In this document: positions 61,402-64,000 of the stretch, one piece after another | Position numbering within the stretch: the stretch's first letter is position 1 | Layout of the letters: every line of letters starts with the position of its first letter | DNA from: Chitinophagaceae bacterium | GTDB lineage: Bacteria; Bacteroidota; Bacteroidia; Chitinophagales; Chitinophagaceae | DNA: 64,000 bases | NCBI GenBank assembly: GCA_023229465.1 | Contig: JALNZE010000002.1 | Span: 248,001 to 312,000, forward strand | Direction of reading: 5' to 3' | Notes under the pieces: generated by a model | Database searches by the model: none | Seen by the model: only the letters and a program-made list of their open reading frames with translations | Told to the model about the DNA's origin: nothing | Translations under genes and position numbers: made by a program

Positions 61402-63873
61402 TTAACTATTAGTAAATGTTAAGTGCCATTTCATTTTTTCGCTTTTGGCTGCCGCTTCCTTACCGATAAATACAATACGATAATATTTACCTGCTGCCCA
61501 GGCATCTACGAAACTGTCGTAAAATTTACTGCCGGGATTACCACTTTGTCCGCCGGGATAAACACCATACGCTTCTATCTCATCTGTTAAATGCACAATC
61601 ATCCGCCAGCTAGGGCCATGTGTTTCCTTGGCAGCATTGATAATGTGTTCCCCGCCACCAATGGGTAATTGCAACCTGCTTAATGCCGGCAGTTTTAATA
61701 AATGGTTCACTTTTGTGCTTTTGAACCTGGCCCATTCGAGACGGTCCTCTTTTTCCAATTTTACTAAATAGGTATAGGCTTTTTTGAAGGCAGCCAAAAC
61801 ATCATCATGAATCGTCTCTTTCTTATCGGTTGTATTAATATTGTCTTCAAATATAAAAGATGCGTTGCGAAGCAGACTCTCTAACAATGTTGGCGCATCC
61901 GGCCTGGGGAATGGCAATTTGCTTTTACTGATTTCATCGCCCCATACTTCATTTTCCAGGCTATCCCATATGCATTTAAAAATGGTAGGGCCTTTTTCAT
62001 TTACGTCTGACCGCAGGTTCCAATTGGCCAGTAGGTCAACATACTTTTTTTCATCAGCATTCAATGTGTTGATAGCAAGATATTTCAATAAAACAGGGCG
62101 GGCCATTTCGGCAAATACATTGTAGTTATCCATTTGTAAATGCTGCATATCTTCCACCGTAATATTATTCATTTCCGAAAGTTTCCGGTTAATGATAATA
62201 CCTCTGTACAATGGAAAATTATTGGCTGCTCCCAGGTAGTAAGGGTAGGTAGAATCGGTAGACATTTGGTTGGCACTGCTAACAAAACCTCTCCCGGGGT
62301 TTTTCATCATTGGGTTTTCTTCCAGCGGTATAATTCCCTGCCAGGCATAACTATCGTCTGTTCCCGGCATCACAAAATCTCCCTGTCTTTCCCAGCGGGC
62401 AATAAAGGCACCCTGCTGTTTAATGGCTATATCATTGGTTTTGGAGGCAAACACAAAATTCTGTCCGGGGCAGGACCATAAAGAAGTTGCATTGATGTAT
62501 TCATCATAATTCTTTGACCGGTTCAGTTTATAAAAGGTTTGTAAACCGGTACCGGGCATATTGGCTGTCCAGTGAACAGCCAGGTATTTACCATCGGTGC
62601 TGCTATTTTTATACGCATTATCATACATAACCGGACCAAAAACGGTAAGTGCCATATTTTCTATAGACGCCGGTTTGCCCTTTACTTTGATGACTTCTTT
62701 TCTGTGTTCCGCTTGTGTCCATTCACCATTATACATATACTCAGTTAAAGTGGAGTCTTTGAATTGTATATCATAATAATCCAGTACATCTCTGCCTGCA
62801 TTGGTAACTCCCCAGGCTATGTTGTCGTTAAATCCAATAATGACTGCCGGCGAACCGGGAAAACTGGCGCCATAGGTATTGTGAGAAGGTGTATTAATCT
62901 GTACTTCAAACCATAGTGATGGCAGATTTAGACCCAGGTGAGGGTCGTTACACAATATAGGGCGGCCGCTTTTGGTTTTAGAACCCGATACTGCCCAGTT
63001 ATTACTACCGTTGTCTTTATCAGGTACCACCGGTGCCATAGCCGTACTGGAAATGGTATACTTCAGGTAAACAGAATCTGAATTCAGGGGTGCAACAGGA
63101 ATAATGGCAGGGTCAGCGAACAGGGTACCACTGGGAATAATAGGATTAAGCGAATCATGCACATTCGGATACAGTTTATTAAAATCTTCATATCCGAAAT
63201 AATTTTTAGCATTGGTCATCTTAAGGTCCGTAGCCGCGGCGCCACCGGTAAGGTCATACGACATGTACATCAAAAACAAATAGGTTTTCAAAGGTGTCCA
63301 TGCCTCCGGTTTGTAATCCAGCAACTTGTATTCAAAAGGAATTTGTTCAGGCTTAAGTGATTGGATATATGCATTTACGCCATCAGCATAAGCATCAACT
63401 GTAGCTTTCATTTCAGGATCAGTATCCATATTGGCCATGGTTTGCTCGGCCCCATATACCATGCCTAACCTTCGGAAGAAGCGATCGGTAGCTAACCTTT
63501 CTTCGCCTACTATCTCGCTCAACCTGCCTGCGGCTACATGTGTTTGAAACTCCATCTGCCACAAGCGGAACTTTGCATGAATATAGCCCTGCACATAATA
63601 AGCATCCAGATCGTTTTCAGCATAAATATGCGGCACCAGGCGGTCATCCATAAAAACATCCACTTTACCTTTAAGGCCATTTAGCTTTAATTCACCTGAA
63701 AAATCTGTATTTGTTGATTCTGCATTCTGCCAGAAACCCAGTTGGGGAGAAAGAAAATATCCCAGGCGCGGCGTTTTACTTCCACCTACTGTCAACTGTG
63801 TATTGAGTACCAGAATCAGTCCGGCAGTACACAATCCTGAGATCAAAAATGGAACAATTCTCATAGCAAACAT
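61402..63873 (-). CDS. Penicillin acylase family Ntn hydrolase
   Basis: 823 residues with an N-terminal membrane or signal segment (about 6-25). The precursor is expected to self-cleave before Ser290, in the motif GSNNWAVSG, giving an alpha chain, a spacer and a beta chain with N-terminal Ser. Further motifs are PILCNDPHLGLNLPS and the Asn-containing SCPGQNFVFA. The family cleaves amides such as penicillin G, cyclic lipopeptides or acyl-homoserine lactones; the true substrate here cannot be told. ATG 63864 is an alternative start. It is followed by the small membrane-protein gene. Confidence 0.92.
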   Translation of the reverse strand: MFAMRIVPFLISGLCTAGLILVLNTQLTVGGSKTPRLGYFLSPQLGFWQNAESTNTDFSGELKLNGLKGKVDVFMDDRLVPHIYAENDLDAYYVQGYIHAKFRLWQMEFQTHVAAGRLSEIVGEERLATDRFFRRLGMVYGAEQTMANMDTDPEMKATVDAYADGVNAYIQSLKPEQIPFEYKLLDYKPEAWTPLKTYLFLMYMSYDLTGGAAATDLKMTNAKNYFGYEDFNKLYPNVHDSLNPIIPSGTLFADPAIIPVAPLNSDSVYLKYTISSTAMAPVVPDKDNGSNNWAVSGSKTKSGRPILCNDPHLGLNLPSLWFEVQINTPSHNTYGASFPGSPAVIIGFNDNIAWGVTNAGRDVLDYYDIQFKDSTLTEYMYNGEWTQAEHRKEVIKVKGKPASIENMALTVFGPVMYDNAYKNSSTDGKYLAVHWTANMPGTGLQTFYKLNRSKNYDEYINATSLWSCPGQNFVFASKTNDIAIKQQGAFIARWERQGDFVMPGTDDSYAWQGIIPLEENPMMKNPGRGFVSSANQMSTDSTYPYYLGAANNFPLYRGIIINRKLSEMNNITVEDMQHLQMDNYNVFAEMARPVLLKYLAINTLNADEKKYVDLLANWNLRSDVNEKGPTIFKCIWDSLENEVWGDEISKSKLPFPRPDAPTLLESLLRNASFIFEDNINTTDKKETIHDDVLAAFKKAYTYLVKLEKEDRLEWARFKSTKVNHLLKLPALSRLQLPIGGGEHIINAAKETHGPSWRMIVHLTDEIEAYGVYPGGQSGNPGSKFYDSFVDAWAAGKYYRIVFIGKEAAAKSEKMKWHLTFTNS

Positions 63874-64000
63874 TTAAGAAATGAAAATACAGATTTTTAA
63901 GCAGCCGGGAACAGAATATCTTTAGTCCAAAATCGAAAGTACCTCAATACTTTTGTTCGGATTATTAAAGATTATTTACGAATAACTCCCCATATAACTC

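Noticed and set aside
1..64000. tRNA, rRNA, CRISPR arrays, insertion sequences, prophage
   Set aside because: No cloverleaf-like segment in intergenic regions, no repeat-spacer pattern, no transposase, integrase or phage gene among the open frames on either strand. This was by eye; a covariance-model search would be decisive for small RNAs.

Overview
The window looks like chromosomal DNA of a Bacteroidota bacterium, most likely family Chitinophagaceae. This is inferred from the gene families, not from a database match: TonB-dependent receptors with carboxypeptidase-like N-terminal domains, a GLPGLI protein, a DUF5686 protein, a type IX secretion (gliding motility-type) C-terminal sorting domain, a beta-propeller LytS-type kinase with a LytTR regulator, a DUF2851 protein, a long LepB, and Bacteroidota-style -33/-7 promoters. 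Coding density is high. No gap between genes exceeds 300 bases (largest about 260 bases at 42382-42641, next about 210 bases at 24601-24809). I saw no rRNA, tRNA, CRISPR, IS element or phage gene.

Region 1 (1-14850) is storage and sugar metabolism: glgB, an outer-membrane barrel with a GLPGLI partner, a secreted GH13 alpha-amylase, an SLC45-type sugar transporter, glgC and glgA, then a divergent FHS-type sugar transporter with a ROK glucokinase. Together they suggest cleavage and uptake of maltodextrin or glucose, phosphorylation, and storage as glycogen.

Region 2 (14853-30141) is the accessory-looking part. A LytTR response regulator and a beta-propeller histidine kinase are followed by a WG-repeat lipoprotein, a secreted 232-residue orphan, and a four-gene operon of large exported proteins (1630, 717, 576 and about 294 residues). 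Two of the envelope transcription units share a duplicated promoter region (TTG-N20-TATTTTAG). Those two units and the regulator gene each have short direct repeats spaced 20-21 bases, the geometry expected for LytTR operators. I read this as a self-contained, regulated envelope system of unknown function, and it is the best candidate here for something undescribed.

Region 3 (30169-49921) is mostly housekeeping: a phosphodiester-glycosidase-like protein, lipA, an OsmC protein, a co-directional string (fdx, iscX, a KdsC-type phosphatase, a UbiA-type prenyltransferase, maf, DUF2851), topA, a fatty acid desaturase, a SirB1-like protein, csaA, ogt, a T9SS-sorted surface protein, cdd, lepB and an NtrC-like regulator without a DNA-binding domain. 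The fdx-iscX order is that of the end of the proteobacterial isc operon, but no other isc gene is present.

Region 4 (49977-63873) has two TonB-dependent receptors around pdhB, then purC, trhO, a DUF5686 protein, a small membrane protein and a penicillin-acylase-family Ntn hydrolase. The last 127 bases hold no gene I can support.

Several start codons were moved to internal ATGs that directly precede a signal peptide or family motif. Three genes (ubiA-like, kdsC-like, the 690-residue receptor) appear to start with TTG because no in-frame ATG exists upstream.
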